From: Tenodera sinensis
Taxonomy: Eukaryota > Arthropoda > Insecta > Mantodea > Mantidae
Assembly (NCBI GenBank): GCA_030765045.1
Contig: CM060974.1
Span: 48,278,839-48,342,838 of the forward strand
Direction of reading: 5' to 3'
DNA: 64,000 bases
The position numbers and the translations under genes were made by a program. A model generated the notes under the pieces. That model did no database searches. It saw only the letters and a list, made by a program, of their open reading frames with translations, and was not told the DNA's origin. Positions 22,058 to 32,608 of the stretch are shown in pieces. Positions within the stretch are counted from its first letter, which is position 1; each line of letters opens with the position of its first letter.

Positions 22058-23160
22058 GTATCAAAAGAAACAGAATACAATCTCAAGTAACTCCAGTTTC
22101 ATAATATATTTGCACACATTTAAGCGAATTATTGAATAATTATGCATTTAACTATTGTTGCATTAAAATTGCGATGTTAAAATATTTAAGAACAAAATGG
22201 ATTGTTGTTTCATTGTTCTCTTAAAGTAGCACATTCATATATCTTGTACATATATACTTTTATTTAATTGGCATTTTTCCTGCAGAACTCGATGTATTTC
22301 TGATGAGCTAAGAAATAACCATAGAGCAATAAGAGAAATAATAATACAAGAAATACTTGCAATAATACAAATTCTATGCCCCTCAGATATGAATTTTGAA
22401 ATTGTTATTTTTCGTACGTTTATGTTGATATAAAAGTGTAATTTATAGATTCAGAATCTAGATCTCAATCTTTCGTAAATTACTACATTGTTTTAAACGT
22501 GACCCAAAATTCTATAAAATGCATCTCAAATACAGAGTATTCTCATTCAGCAAGAAAAGCGTGCTTTCTGACATTCCAGTTTTGGAAACGAGCTCTCTAG
22601 TCTTGGACTTATATCTTAGTTAAAATATGTTCACTTGGAGTATTTCTATAAGTTCAATATATATGCATGCTTTCGTGCAATTTTTGTGAAAATGTTTTTT
22701 TCTTTTTATCTGTTTATTTTCCAACCAGAAAATTACCCTTGAAGAGGATAGACTTTATTTTCAAAGCTTAAATAATAATCTGGGTTGCTTGAATATCTCC
22801 AGGAAAAGCATCCTTCACTTATTTGTGATACGGTTTCACGGTCGAACATACTATTTCACCTGAATGACCTTAAGCCTCGTTGAATTCCAAAACATTTACA
22901 ATGAAGAACACTTTCATTCCGTGTTTCTTAGGTTGGTTTCAGGCGATTTCGTTTTTCGATTTCGTATAAAAAGTGCAGCAAATTCCATTTACAAGATCTA
23001 TTATAGCATGGATTAAAGGTTTATACACATCCTCATTATATTTCATTTAAGACACACTCAAATTGACTGGCCTCCTAGCTCATTCGTTAGAGTGTCAGTT
23101 TGCTTGGGGGTGGGGTTACTGCTGGTAATTTAGGAATTGTTCTCTAACCAATATTATTCC
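22058..23160. other. Intron 1 of cuticle gene 2, 5' part
   Basis: AT-rich, no gene. A tRNA-like A-box string (CCTAGCTCATTCGTTAGAGT, about 23073-23092) may be a small SINE head, but no B box follows. Confidence 0.5.
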
Positions 23161-23171
23161 ACATTTTCTGC

Positions 23172-23211
23172 AGAGAGAGCGAGAGAGAGAGGGAGGGAGA
23201 GAGAGAGAGAG

Positions 23212-23269
<58 letters not shown>

Positions 23270-23280
23270 TGCGCGCGCAT
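23172..23280. repeat. (GA)n-(GT)n microsatellite
   Basis: About 42 bases of GA-rich repeat then about 60 bases of GT ending in GCGCGTGCGCGCGC, adjacent to element X copy G. Confidence 0.95.
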
Positions 23281-23379
23281 TAAATACCATTTTCGGTAGG
23301 CAATATATTCCAAAGCAAACGACCTCTGATATGACCATTGCAGTTAAAGGTGGACTTTAAATGGAGCTCTCCTAAAAAA

Positions 23380-24250
23380 TATCTGATGTGTTGCACTCAC
23401 ATGACTTTCTCTACTTTTGTACTAACCATTCTTACAAACTCTTGTTCCTATATCTTCTTCGTGTTACTTAAAATAAACATTTGTACAAATTATCTTATTG
23501 CTTATTTCCTTGAAGGTGCAAGGGGAATGTTAGAATACAGTAGGCTTTGTGCGATAGTCAAATGTTTGAGATTCTGTTGTCTTTGCACACTTAAGATATA
23601 AAAAAAAAAATGAACAGCGATGACCCATTTGACGAAAGTTCTAAGTTTTCCGAAACTGACATACATAACAAGGAATATCTCCGAAATGGTTCACCCTACA
23701 AGAAAATTTATTGAGATATAAATTGTGTATTTTAGCAAGATCTACATTTTTGTATAATATGATTTGGTCTATCTCTAACGGTTTACCAGTTATGCAAAAG
23801 TCGTCCAGAGTAATTACGACTACAGGGGCTATAGCCAGAACATTCAAGATATACATTTCATTTGTCATCAAAATATCTCAAACATATGGCATTTTAATCA
23901 AAATCGTTAGAGCCATTTTCAAGAAAATCAAAATTTTCGAAAAATCTTCCATGTAAAGGGTAGTTTAGGGTGGGGCTGTTTTCTTCAAAATCTTCGTGTC
24001 ACATCCCTGAAAGACATTAAACTTAAATACCAACCTTGGTTTTTAACCGACGTTTCGTTTTTGAGTTATGCTGTCCACAGACTGACAGACTGACAGAACT
24101 ACACAAACACAGACACACACACGGACCTTTTCCTAAAAATGCTTTTTTTGGATTCAGGGGGCCTCAAAACATATATTTCCGGTGAAATCTCGACGTCGAA
24201 TTTTTGGGTGGAATATAATACTTCCCCTACTTACCAGTAGAGAAAGTAAA
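23380..24250 (-). mobile_element. Element X, copy G (complete), in intron 1 of cuticle gene 2
   Basis: ACTTTCTCTACT at 23404-23415 and AGTAGAGAAAGT at 24236-24247 mark the inverted boxes. The conserved outer sequence (TCTGATGTGTTGCACTCACATG) lies at 23381-23402. The internal tract is CAGACTGACAGACTGACAG with CACACA, unexpanded. Confidence 0.88.
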
Positions 24251-25419
24251 AATGGAGGGACATGAAGTGCTCAGTTGAAATCCATATACTGTTACTGTTT
24301 TAGACACACGATAAGCCAAATTTTGAACTATTTATGTACGATCCTTCTTCAGATTACAGCAAGAGACCCTTTCTGGTACCAATATTTACCCTTTAAGGCG
24401 TTGACGAGAACCATTTGGTATTAAGTAAGCCCACAAGCAAAACTGGGCGTATGTTTTTAAAATGTGTCGATTGGAATTATAACATCTCATAACAGATTGT
24501 ATTTTCAGCATCATACTGAATTGTGAAAGAAGGCTCAAATGAAAGAAATTATGAACCCGTTCCTTCAAATTTGAAACACAATATTCCCTCTCTAAGTATT
24601 CAAGAACGACAAGATCGTTAATGTTGGTTTGAATAGCAATAAACTATCAATAAAATAGGGTCCTAGCATCAAGTGCCGCTAAACTCATTCACCTAATTTT
24701 TCGATTATTGCAAAAAAACTGCCGAAAATGAAATAAGTTAACTTCAATGTTAAAATGTTAAATGGGTCATCTAACATGGGATTTTAAAATATGGAGTACT
24801 TTTGGAATGTGGTTTTTCAAATATTTCAGAAATAAGTTTCAGGAAAATTCAATGTGGCGGTGTTTGATACCAAAATTGGGATTTAGTGGTTTCTGAAATT
24901 GTAGAATGAGGTTCTTAAAACTATGCGTGACAATAAAAGAGGCTCTATTACCCGCGTAACATAAAAATAATTTTTTCACGACTCCAGCTGTCTAAAAAGT
25001 TATATCTATAATTAATAAAGGCACGTGTCGATTGATTACAGAGAAAATTAAGAAGCATTATTAAAATTATGACTCCTAGTTCTTAAGCTTTCCTTTCATT
25101 TTGCATTGCATCTATGTCTATTTATTACTCATTAAGTATTTCGTCTTCGTCTTCTTCAATCTGGAGTCCCAGATCATCTTGGTTTTCTAAAGGAGATTAA
25201 AATTGAAGCAGTTCGTAGTTCTTCCATCTTCCTCCACAATACAGACTGAGTTTTGTAGAACTAACTCATTTCTTTCCTTTATTGTTTATCCCGAAGTTCA
25301 CTTAATGAGAGGTTTTTAACGTCAAATTAAGCAGAATGCTCAGGAGTTTAAATTCTCTGTACTGAGATGCGCAGATATTTAATGTTAATTCCCTATGTTT
25401 ATAAATAATAATTTTATAA
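24251..25419. other. Intron 1 of cuticle gene 2, no feature seen
   Basis: AT-rich, no recognisable repeat or coding segment. Confidence 0.5.
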
Positions 25420-25682
25420 TATTTATAAGTAATAATTACCATATGAAGGTTATTTAATCCTGGGATATAAAGTACTTACAATAGTAAGTCACCATTGGGG
25501 TAATTTGTCTCTCATGTGAGACTGCCTTTGTGATTTACCAGGAGAAATACGAACTGGTTTGAGAATTTAATGCCATTCTGGCAGTTTGTCACAATAGCTC
25601 AGTGGTAGAGCAGCCGCCCGGTTAGCGGAAGGTCTGTGGTACAAATCCCAGTTGTGGCATTGAATTTTTAAGTTTCTACCTC
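25420..25682 (+). mobile_element. SINE family 2 (tRNA-like cassette)
   Basis: AATAATTACCATATGAAGG, GTACTTACAATAGTAAGTCA, then the tRNA-like part with A box TAGCTCAGTGGTAGAGC and B box GGTACAAATCC, ending TTTTTAAGTTTCTACCTCC. No foldback arm is attached here. Confidence 0.8.
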
Positions 25683-27464
25683 CCTACGTTTGTCTTTTGT
25701 TCTATAGTTGACAGCTGTTTTTGACATTTTGTTCTAGCCACATTAAAACAAAGTTCTTTCTTATAAAGCAATACTGGTTTATGAATTGAATTACGGCTAG
25801 TCGAGGACATAATAGAGAGACTCTGGTATCGCCATCATCCCCAAATATACACAATATTGGAACTGGTAAACAGATTGGAAACAAGGCATCTCTAGTGAGT
25901 GGAAAAGGCAAACATTGTTCATCTAAGCTGCTCAGGATTGTTGTTGACCTAAGGGTACAACTGGAGAGGTCACCCCGAAAGTCATTGAGATATATTTTGT
26001 TACACCTACTCAATGTATCAGAGAGCTGCAAAAAGTGCAGGCCTAAAGCCCTAGTCAATATTAAGACAAAAGGAAAAAAAGGAACAAATAATAAACATTT
26101 ATGAATCTCATTACAGAAAATCAAAACTTCCGGGCATGCAGTTTCATTTAAAGGCAATACTTCCTCACTAGGTGACACTGAGTTTGAAATTGACGATTTT
26201 AAGGTTTATGCATTTTTAAAGGTCTACAGTAGGTTTTAATGGAATGTATCTACATTTAAACGCCCCTTTTCTGCTTAAATTTTCGGCAGTAGTTGAACAA
26301 AATACACGTAAAAGAGGACTCAAAAACACCCAAATTCAACGGACAGGAGTGTTTAGACTATGAATCTGAGGAGAGAGACTACAGATAAAAGAGCAAAGCT
26401 GTGACAAACAGCTAATCTGGCTCATAATCATGATGCATGTGTTTTTATTCCTCGACTGTACATTATTTAATACACCGTCTCTTCCAGGCACATTACATTT
26501 TGTGCTGTGCTGCTAGAACTTTTCAAGCATGTGCTCCATTTATATGACTTCAACTTTACTCCTTGGTTTCAAAATCTGAAGATTTGTTTATCTTTAAAAA
26601 ATTAAATATACAAAAGCTGTTTAAAAATATGGTTAATGACTATAAAAGCAAAGGAATTAATTACTTTAAAAGTAATCATTTTTTTTCCTGACGGAGACTG
26701 ATGGCGCTTATTGGGCAATTGGCGTTTATAAAATAGTAAAACTGTGATATTTTAGTTTTTATGCGCATGGAGTACTTTGAATATTTAGGTATTTCCGTAT
26801 TGTGAATAAATTGAATAATTAATTCCGCCATAACAATAAAACAGAGTGTGGTGGAACTTCGTATGCACAATAACCGTTAATGTGAGCCAAGTATTGATTT
26901 CGTAACTATAACAATATAGTAAATTCAAATTTTAGTCCTAGATTCCCTTAAATAAATTTCCAGCCGAATAACTAAAAAAGAAATGTGTCAGTTCTACATA
27001 AATCGCTCTGTGTTTCGGTGGTTATTTTGGTATATCACGTATCTTGGTAGAAGTAAGTACGTCTCTCTTTAAGATTTAGATCATTGCTTTTTTTCTTCAT
27101 TAATTCAGTGACGTAAAGTTCACATAGGTCCAAATGATTAATACATTAAAATGCAAAGAAACAAACATACTGAAGACAAGAAGTACACACATAGGACGCT
27201 GATGACCCTAGTAGTTAAGTACCCTTAATTGTACATCATTATCACAAGAAAAATAAGGGTAAAAACAAATAAAGTAAAAACTTTATATCTTCAACTTTCA
27301 CGAATGTGTTACCTTAAACATAGCACACAGACCACATTCAAATTTGATCAGCAGATGACGTTTTATGTCAGGAATACACGTATCTACTATAAATATTACT
27401 TTGGAAAACGGTCAACAGAAATCAGGTACTCCGCTAAAGCAGTCAGGCATCAGTTTGCGGACAC
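25683..27464. other. Intron 1 of cuticle gene 2, 3' part
   Basis: A 158-codon minus-strand frame (26178-25702) and a shorter plus-strand one overlap here. Neither has a recognisable domain and their composition looks accidental. No gene assigned. Confidence 0.4.
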
Positions 27465-27472
27465 TTTACTAT

Positions 27473-27600
27473 ATTTGAGAGGTAGAACTGGAACTTAAAA
27501 ATGCAATGACACAGCTGGGATTTGAAGCACAGACCTTCCGCTTACCAGGCGGCTGCTCTAACCATTGAGCTACTGTGACAAACTGCCAGAATGGCATATA
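27473..27600 (-). mobile_element. SINE family 2 (tRNA-like cassette), reverse orientation
   Basis: Plus strand reads GAGAGGTAGAACTGGAACTT, then GGGATTTGAAGCACAG and GCTCTAACCATTGAGCTA, the reverse complement of the tRNA-like cassette. Located 110 bases upstream of exon 2 of cuticle gene 2 and absent from the corresponding site in gene 1. Confidence 0.8.
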
Positions 27601-28275
27601 TATTCTTGTTCCTTTGAAAGATGATGTCACACACTCCAGGTTCACGAAAAGTATTAATCGTTCCATATTAGCAAGTTATAGCTAACTCTCGTTAATCTAT
27701 TTGTTTTCCAGAAGCTGGTTCTTCTCATCTCAGTGACACTTGCTGGTGTCCTTGCAGAACCTCCAGTGGCAAACTCTTACTTGCCACCCAGTCAGAACGG
27801 AGCTCGAACTCCTGACAGCCAGTACGGTGCTCCCATTATTGAAAACCGAGCTCTTTCTACTCAGTATGGTGCACTTGATGCTACAAGACGATGTGGAGGC
27901 GCTTCAGCCCGTTTTGGTTGAGTTCCTTCAAACCAGTATGGCGCCCCCTCAGCTACTACGCGTTCTTTTGGTGGTATCCCATCTAACCAGTATGGTGTCC
28001 CTGCAGCTTCAGTACGTAATGGTGGTGCTTCTGGAGCTCTGAGCCGTTTCAGTACTTCTGGTTCAAGCCGTTCCTTCAGCGGTGCTCTTTGTACACGTTA
28101 CGGTGCTCCACCAGCTTCATCTCGCATCAGTGGTTCTTCAGCTCGTGGTGCTCCTTCACCCCGATATGGTGTTCCTTCAGCTTCTGTTAGATCCTTCGGT
28201 GGTGCTCTCTCAAGACAGTACGGTGCTCCTACTGTCGCAAGTAGATCCTTCGTTAATGCTCTGTCTTCTTAGTAT

Positions 28276-28437
28276 GGTAGTCCCTCAGCTTCTAGCAGGT
28301 CCTTCGGCGATGCTCTGTCTTCTCAGGCTGGTAGTCCCTCAGCTTCTAGCAGGTCCTTCGGCGATGCTCTGTCTTCTCAGGATGGTAGTCCCTCAGCTTC
28401 TAACAGGTCCTTCGGCGATGCTCTGTCTTCTCAGGAT
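28276..28437 (+). repeat. Three tandem 54-bp coding repeats in cuticle gene 2 exon 2
   Basis: Units 28276-28329, 28330-28383 and 28384-28437 are almost identical and encode 18-residue units of the form GSPSASSRSFGDALSSQ(A/D). Gene 1 has no such block. This is in-frame expansion after the duplication. Confidence 0.9.
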
Positions 28438-29297
28438 GGCGCTCCTTCAGCTTCTAGCAGAACTTTGGGCGGTTCACCATCCATACAACATGGTGCTTCT
28501 TTCACCTCAGGCAGTACTCTCTCAACACAATACGGGGTTCCTGCTGCAAACCCAGTTTACGCTGCTGATGGTGGTTATGCTGCTTCTGCAAGGAACTTGG
28601 CTCGCGAAGATGACTTGGCCGTAAGCAATTAGGAGTACAAAGTCGCTTGAGTATGGAGTCACTAAATAGTCACTCATATTTGTAATTCCGAAACTTACTA
28701 GTCACATTTGTGCGTTGCAATTATCAATTTAGCCAATGTAATTTCTAAGCAAATATATCCTTAAAAAGAGGTCCTAGATTACTTTTCTTTTTGGCCGCAC
28801 CAAACTGTAGCTTTTATTCGAATGAGGGTTTCCTGAAGCCTCGAGATTTTTTCCTTACAATCTTGCAGCCAATGTTATATTATTGGCACATACGAAGAGT
28901 TCATTTAAGTGCATTTTACGTAATAAAACAATAGAATTAATCTCCTCCACTTATCTCTTGCAGGAACCAGCAAGCTATGAATTTGCGTACGAAGTTGAGG
29001 ATGCAGAATCTGGTGCCACTTTCTCCCAAGAGGAAGCCCGTCAGGATGAACAGGCTCAGGGTTCTTACCGAGTTCTTCTTCCCGATGGCCGACTGCAGAT
29101 CGTAGAGTATGAAGCCGACCTTGAGGGTTACAAGTCCAGAATCCGTTATGAGGACACCAACGCTGGAGGCTATGCTCACACACGCCTGGAAGGAGCTTAC
29201 TAAGACAAGGAACTAATATAATTCTAAATTCAAGCTGACACTGCCTATAGATTAGGATAAGAATATTGTAAATAGGCTATGTAGTAATCGTTATTGT

Positions 29298-29303
29298 AAT
29301 AAA
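29298..29303 (+). terminator. Polyadenylation signal of cuticle gene 2
   Basis: AATAAA 95 bases after the TAA, at the same relative place as in gene 1. Confidence 0.75.
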
Positions 29304-29627
29304 TTATTTTGTATAACATAGAGCTATGTTATACCTTTCCAAGCTTCATATCAACCCTTCGTTGAGCATGCCTACCTATAATCGTAGTTGTAACCACCGA
29401 GCCTCGGTTATTGATAATTTAAAAATGTCTCATATATTTTTCTTAGAAAAGTTTCAAATTGTTAAAGCAGATAGTGACATAAAATGGGCTAAAGCTATTT
29501 TTACCTTAGGGTGTGTTAATTACAAGGTGAAATATACAATTTCCGTCCAAGAACACATCAGTGTGACTGAAAAAGAGGTTCTTGGTTGTAAGGCGGAGTT
29601 ATCGAACTGCGCCTTATGTTGAACCAC
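29304..29627. other. Duplicated downstream flank of cuticle gene 2
   Basis: Matches the flank of gene 1 (11241-11431 plus 12132-12290). It carries the empty site for the 700-bp element at about 29472-29485. Confidence 0.75.
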
Positions 29628-29638
29628 AACCTCACGAA

Positions 29639-29882
29639 GGACGCGCCGTAGTCGAGTGATTAGACCATTCGTTTCTCACCAAAGCGAGCCGCTTCGATCC
29701 CAGGCAATCGCATGTGGGATTTGTGGTGGACGAAGCGGCGCTGGGACGGGTTTCCTCCGAGTTCTCCGGTTTTCCCCGCCATCTCATTCCACCGGTGCTC
29801 CATCTTCATTCCATGTATCATCAGTCTCACCTCCTGCCATTCCGTATGTAGTAGAAGCAAGCGTTAAACACTACAAGAAAAT
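29639..29882 (+). mobile_element. SINE family 4 (tRNA-derived) with 11-bp target-site duplication
   Basis: Head GACGCGCCGTAGTCGAGTGA with A box TAGTCGAGTGATTAGA and B box GCTTCGATCCC. The body has GATTTGTGGTGGACGAAG, GGGTTTCCTCCGAGTTCTCC and ends near AAACACTACAAGAAAAT. It is flanked by AACCTCACGAA at 29628-29638 and 29883-29893. Gene 1's flank lacks it, again an empty-site comparison. The same family occurs at 58.4 kb. Confidence 0.9.
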
Positions 29883-29893
29883 AACCTCACGAA

Positions 29894-30434
29894 ATTGTAA
29901 TAAGACTCCCTCTGCTGCAGCTATACATTCACCATTCTTTACATCACAAAGATTTATAAGCCTAGAACAAGTTGTGGCAGATGCACAGCAAATGTCCTTC
30001 CAAATCTAAATAGCGATTAATTATGAACACAAGATTTGTTTGTTAAGACACTGATAATTGTAATATCATCTCATTACGAAGAATATATGGCAGAAGTAGA
30101 GGACAATAATTTTAGGTCCACGAAGAAATACTGTTTAAAAGGAAATAAAACTTGGGATATTGGCGATGAAACACTGAGACTCCGTACATCATAGGGTGGC
30201 GTGATTATTAGGGAGAGGAAAATTCAGATAAAAATGTTGGTTTTATGAAATATTTATTATTGCTATACCATTTCTATAACAAGACCACTTGCTTGATTAC
30301 AGCTTAACCTTATTAGCTGTGTCGTTGTGACGCTGATAGGCATTGCGTCAATTGCATACATGCTTTCAGAGAAACAGGCAGAGTGATATCAGCCTTGGAG
30401 TCCTTTTCATGTCCCCTGCCTCCGATTTCCCAAA
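29894..30434. other. No gene seen
   Basis: AT-rich flank between SINE family 4 and the full-length LINE. No recognisable feature. Confidence 0.5.
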
Positions 30435-30448
30435 TCAACGCTTTTTGT

Positions 30449-31082
30449 CCCCTCCGAAGGAGTGTCGCCTTGCCGTGGCGGAGGGGCTCAGTACCCGAAC
30501 CAGACGGCCTGCTACGTGTGTCTTTGTGATCACTGGTAGGCAAGAGGTGAGGGGAAGGTAAGAACATTCCAAACGGGTAGATGAGGCTCGGTAGTCTTGG
30601 TCGACAACTCATCTAGGAGAAGAGGACTCCGAAATCAAACTCCCCCAGGGGAACCTACCACGGTAGGTCCGGGTTTGGCGTACCCGGGGCCCCGAGCCAT
30701 ACTCTCGATTGGGTTCCTCCAAGAGGTGAGAGGGCACATGCCAAACGCCAAATCAACTTTGGTCCACTTTTGTGTTTGACCTCCCACCTGTTACCTCCCT
30801 GTACACAGTCTGATGGATAACCTACGCGCGGGTCGTCGGAGGATGGGGTGACGCAAGGGGTGACTGGGTAATCGCGTAAGTCCCAGCCCCTGGTTATCAT
30901 GTAGGATCTGTGTGCGTATCCGCTGATAAAGGTCAGTCCCGGGGAGGGGCCATTGCATGAGCTGATGCACTCCTGAAGGCGATTGGGTCCCTCTGTCTAT
31001 ACATTGGGAGGTGGGACCCTAGGGTGAGCAAGGTCCAGGCCAGGACTCTCACCTAAGCCGGGGTGGCGCCCAGGATGTGAGC
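30449..31082 (+). promoter_or_regulatory. 5' UTR / internal promoter region of the full-length LINE
   Basis: G+C-rich leader with a terminal hairpin and the string GCCTTGCCGTGGCGGAGGGG. Non-LTR elements of this kind carry an internal RNA polymerase II promoter in this position; the precise elements are not identified here. Confidence 0.6.
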
Positions 31083-32448
31083 ATGCCATCGGAGACATTT
31101 GCAATGGTGGAGGATGACATCGCCATGAGTTCTCAAAAAACTCAAAACAAAAAAAAATATAAAAGTTTGTGTAAAGGAAGTAGCAGAGTCGAGTGGTCCT
31201 CGCTACTTAGTTATATCTCGAACTGAGGGAGATAAGAAATTTTTGTCGGTGAGCCCATTTACTACACAAAAGGGTTTAGATAACATTGCTGGTCCAGTCA
31301 AGTCATGCACTAGATCTCGAAATGGCACGTTCCTGGTTGAAGCACATTCAGCTACCCAGGCAGCTAAGATATTGAAAGCGAATATGCTAGCAAGTTATCC
31401 AGTACGCGTCGAGATGCACAGAACCTTGAACTCCTCGCGCGGTGTGATAAACACCCGTGCACTGGAAGGATTATCCAATGAGGAGATTCAAGAGAATCTG
31501 ACGGAGCAAGGCGTCATACACGTTTACCGGGTTCAACGTAAAGAAGGTGGTGAGTTAAAGCCAACTAATACCCTGTTCCTGACCTTTGATCGGGTAGATC
31601 TCCCGCAAAGGATTAAGGCAGGGTATGAATCCATCGAAGTTAGGCCGTTCATCCCGAACCCACTCAGGTGTTTTAAGTGCCAGCGCTTTGGACATACAAG
31701 TGAGCTTTGTAAGGGACTAGCTACATGCCCTCAATGTGGAGATGAATCCCACGATGGTGCATGTACTACAGCTCCTACATGTGTGAACTGCAGAGGTGAA
31801 CATCCATCTAGTTCCCGAGACTGCCCCCGCTTTGTAGAGGAAAGAGCGGTCCAAGAGATACGGGTTAAAGAGAAGGTGCCCTTCTCAGAATCCCGGAAGC
31901 CCTTGCGTCTACGCCAACCCTTTGTTCCCAGATCCGGAACCTATAGCTCAGTTGCAGCTAAAGCGGTACCAAGCAGAGAGATCGCAACTCAGACCAGCGA
32001 TTTCAGTGGGGCAACAATTTCTGAAAAAACACTTGTTGCCCGCAGCTCTATACCAAAGCCTTCAACATCAGCGCGCACATCTGTATCAACGTGTACAAAA
32101 TGTGTTGGTGAAAAAAATTCAACTGTTCGATCACCAACGAAAATGCCAAACTCGACACAGAAGACTAGCAAACCTGTTATTTACAATGCCTCGCCCATAA
32201 AGTTTAAAAAGAACTACACAAAGAACGATTTCCTCAAGGAAGATAAGGCTCATCCCAGTACATCAAAGGGATATAAGAGTCCAAGGAGATCCCCTCGAAG
32301 ATCCTCTTCTGGGGAATCTTCAGGGGCGGACTCAGACCGGCGTCTTTCATCTTCGCCGGTCCCCATTAGCAACCGGTTCGAGACACTCGAACCCAAGTTT
32401 GCTATGGGAAGACGCACGTCCTCGGCAGAGGACATGGATTTGGACTAA
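31083..32448 (+). CDS. LINE ORF1, nucleic-acid-binding protein with CCHC knuckles (frameshifted near start)
   Basis: The expected start is ATG 31083 (MPSETFAMVEDDIAMSS), as in the sister copy at 41244. A one-base excess in an A9 run near 31149-31157, compared with the sister copy, moves it out of frame. From about 31160 the second frame is open to TAG 32448. It carries a ribonucleoprotein-type N-terminal region and then three zinc knuckles: CFKCQRFGHTSELC, CPQCGDESHDGAC and CVNCRGEHPSSSRDC. A Ser/Arg/Pro-rich basic tail follows (SPRRSPRRSSSGESSGADSD). It binds element RNA in the retrotransposition particle. The shift could be a homopolymer sequencing error, in which case the element might be fully coding. 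Confidence 0.85.
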
Positions 32449-32608
32449 TCTGCCCACACTGGGAGATCCCCAGTGGAAAAGAGGCGCGAAAAAGCGTCCG
32501 AAAAGAACGTCAGCCCAAGAGAGAAAAGGGCTAAATTAGTTCGACAACCGCCTGCTCCAAAGTAATGAAGAGTTACCTTGGAATTACCTATCCCATACAC
32601 AATGCAAT

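Larger units (their letters stand above)
22049..29203 (+). pseudogene. Resilin-like cuticular protein, gene 2, with two in-frame stop codons
   Basis: Tandem paralogue of the gene at 5-11 kb with the same exon plan: 22049-22057 (ATGGCTAAG, donor GTATCA), 27712-28620 (donor GTAAGC) and 28964-29203. Exon 2 is 909 bases (303 codons) and exon 3 is 80 codons with an intact R&R core (GSYRVLLPDGRLQIVEYEAD). Exon 2 has two nonsense codons: TGA at 27919-27921 (GGA in gene 1, predicted residue 73) and TAG at 28270-28272 (CAG in gene 1, residue 190). All length differences from gene 1 are multiples of three and the splice sites and polyadenylation signal remain. It also gained tandem 54-bp units (28276-28437). 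Either a young pseudogene, a null allele, a base error in the sequence, or a readthrough gene; pseudogene is most likely. Confidence 0.85.

Noticed and set aside
25702..26178. 158-codon minus-strand frame in intron 1 of cuticle gene 2
   Set aside because: No domain, no splice context, irregular composition; treated as chance.
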